35,349 nucleotides of DNA from contig CAZBGL010000221.1 in assembly GCA_964491375.1 (NCBI GenBank), forward strand, positions 1-35,349, given 5' to 3'. Under the pieces are notes generated by a model. That model searched no databases, was not told the origin of the DNA, and saw nothing but the letters and a program-made list of their open reading frames with translations. The position numbers and the translations under genes are program-made. Below, one piece after another: positions 34,636 through 35,349 of this stretch. Each line of letters starts with the position of its first letter. Position 1 is the stretch's first letter. The DNA is from CAZBGL01 sp964491375 (GTDB lineage Bacteria; Desulfobacterota; Deferrisomatia; Deferrisomatales; Deferrisomataceae).

Positions 34636-34776
34636 TTGCCCCGGCAGGGCGCGTTGGGGTACGATCCGAAGGCGGGTTCACGCAAAGGGGGCGGGATGCG
34701 AGTCGTCGGAACCGCGTGAAAACCCAACGGCCACGCTCGGCAGGAGAGAATCCTGCGGGCGTGGCCGTTTTTTGTT
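34636..34776 (+). ncRNA. Candidate short RNA or leader transcript with intrinsic terminator
   Basis: A weak promoter, TTGCCC at 34636-34641 with TACGAT at 34660-34665 and an 18-base spacer, would start transcription near 34672. The RNA of about 105 bases would end at the terminator 34726-34776. It includes a ribosome-site-like AAGGGGGCGGG followed by an ATG and a 7-codon frame ending TGA at 34718, so it could also be an attenuator leader. The promoter is a guess. Confidence 0.3.
34726..34776 (+). terminator. Rho-independent terminator
   Basis: AACGGCCACGC (34726-34736) pairs with GCGTGGCCGTT (34759-34769). Inside it GCAGGA (34740-34745) pairs with TCCTGC (34751-34756) around a GAGAA loop. 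The stem runs into TTTTTT and a further T-rich stretch. It is the clearest intrinsic terminator in the window. Confidence 0.85.
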
Positions 34777-34883
34777 TCTTCCAAGTGACTTCTCGCTCGG
34801 AAACCTCAGGGCTGCGGTGACGCCCTGCGAGTAAAGTCCAGGGGCGTGGTGTAAGAGGAGTGGGGAGGTCTTGAAACGGAAAA

Positions 34884-34952
34884 GACCATCGCGTCACCCT
34901 CCGTGAGAGCAACGACGTTGGGGGGGGGGAAAGGAGAGAAGACGCGATGGTC
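34884..34952 (+). repeat. Inverted repeat enclosing the transposase ribosome site and start codon
   Basis: GACCATCGCGTC (34884-34895) is the exact reverse complement of GACGCGATGGTC (34941-34952). The second arm contains the ATG at 34947, and AAAGGAGAG lies in the loop. In RNA read from outside the element the start codon would be paired, a common way for insertion sequences to avoid expression from host promoters. Confidence 0.6.
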
Positions 34953-35349
34953 AAGAAAAGTGTAGGTGGCTGGGCAGACGTGATCAACTGGCTTGAGGAA
35001 AGCCACGGGGACGTGCTGCGGGCATGGCTGCTCCAGGCGGTGCGGGGCCTCATGGAGGCGGAGGTGGAGCGGATATGCGGGGCGGGGTACGGGCAACGTA
35101 GCGAGAGTCGGGTGAACTCACGAAATGGCTACCGGCGAAGGCGATGGGACACGCGACTGGGCAGCCTGGAGTTGGCGATTCCGAAGCTTCGGAAGGGCAG
35201 CTACTTTCCGCATTGGCTATTGGAACCGCGCCGCCGGGCAGAGCGGGCGTGGGTAGAGGTGGTGGCGGAGTGCTACGTGATGGGTGTGTCGACGAGGAAG
35301 GTGGAGCGGATCGCCGAAGCCTTGGGGATCGGGGGGTTATCGAAGTCAC
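34947..35349 (+). CDS. IS256-family (mutator-type) transposase, N-terminal part
   Basis: The frame is open from the ATG to the window edge (134 codons). Recognisable blocks are SRNGYRRRRWDTRLGSLEL, IPKLRKGSYFPHWLLEPRRR, VAECYVMGVSTRKVERIAE and LGIGGLSKS, the standard N-terminal region of IS256-type DDE transposases; the first catalytic Asp lies beyond the edge. AAAGGAGAG lies upstream. Whether the copy is intact cannot be told. Confidence 0.93.
   Translation, partial: MVKKSVGGWADVINWLEESHGDVLRAWLLQAVRGLMEAEVERICGAGYGQRSESRVNSRNGYRRRRWDTRLGSLELAIPKLRKGSYFPHWLLEPRRRAERAWVEVVAECYVMGVSTRKVERIAEALGIGGLSKS

Larger units (their letters stand above)
34884..35349 (+). mobile_element. IS256-family insertion sequence, left part only
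   Basis: Defined by the transposase at 34947 and its upstream hairpin; the element runs off the window, so the right end is not seen. The left end should lie between the terminator (34776) and 34883; the stretch from about 34826, starting AGTAAAGTCC, could be the terminal repeat but cannot be confirmed without the other end. GC content is lower than in the host genes. A run of ten G at 34920-34929 lies just before the ribosome site. Confidence 0.75.

Noticed and set aside
34520..34834. A 104-codon plus-strand frame between the AOR gene and the IS element
   Set aside because: It runs through the intrinsic terminator and has no ribosome site or recognisable domain.
34920..34929. Run of ten G as a possible phase-variation tract
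   Set aside because: It lies upstream of the ribosome site, outside any coding frame; length changes would not switch a reading frame, although spacing or structure effects are possible.

Overview
This is a GC-rich bacterial chromosomal window with GGAGG-type ribosome sites, frequent GTG starts and many 1-4 bp gene junctions. A pentahaem nitrite reductase, a tungsten-type aldehyde:ferredoxin oxidoreductase, arsenite methylation, a coaE-rho junction and a sigma-54/liv locus point to an anaerobic or microaerophilic Desulfobacterota (delta-proteobacterial) organism. That placement is inferred from gene content, not from a marker gene.

Positions 1-9.8 kb are mostly housekeeping: the tail of a GlcD-type FAD oxidase, a UspA protein, an unusual tandem malic enzyme whose first half has lost key catalytic residues, a lipoprotein M48 protease with a TPR tail, nudix-dapF, a small conserved-looking protein with an RluD-type pseudouridine synthase, a DUF3108 protein, and pgeF-coaE. 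Positions 9.8-11.4 kb hold rho, preceded by a likely promoter inside coaE and a C-rich, G-poor leader that looks like a rut site for autoregulation. Positions 11.4-18.2 kb hold an M20 peptidase, an HDOD protein with a short GGQ release-factor-like protein, YbaK, a Yip1-type membrane protein, a hybrid PAS histidine kinase with a small membrane partner, and an Mth938-like protein.

Positions 18.3-24.4 kb are redox and metal oriented: a radical SAM/SPASM protein resembling tungsten-oxidoreductase maturases, ArsM, NrfA without NrfH, a duplicated cysteine-motif (CQLGCF) protein of unknown function, and a Nei-type glycosylase with Ala in place of the usual N-terminal Pro. The radical SAM gene and nrfA/arsM are preceded by nearly identical TTGAYC-NN-GGTCAA palindromes, suggesting one CRP/FNR-superfamily regulator.

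Positions 24.4-34.2 kb form the most striking unit. A PAS-AAA+-HTH sigma-54 activator, with a non-canonical Walker A, lies upstream of palindromic candidate activator sites and a perfect -24/-12 promoter (TGGCAC-N5-TTGCT). These precede a tightly packed row: class III aminotransferase, livJ-livH-livM-livG-livF, and an AOR-family oxidoreductase. The layout suggests uptake of an amino compound, transamination to an aldehyde, and oxidation of the aldehyde by a tungsten or molybdenum enzyme that reduces ferredoxin.

The right edge (34.2-35.3 kb) is a decay and insertion zone. It holds a broken C-terminal remnant that looks like a large helicase-type protein, a short candidate RNA ending in a strong intrinsic terminator, and the left part of an IS256-family element whose transposase start codon lies in an inverted repeat. 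No tRNA, rRNA or CRISPR array was seen.
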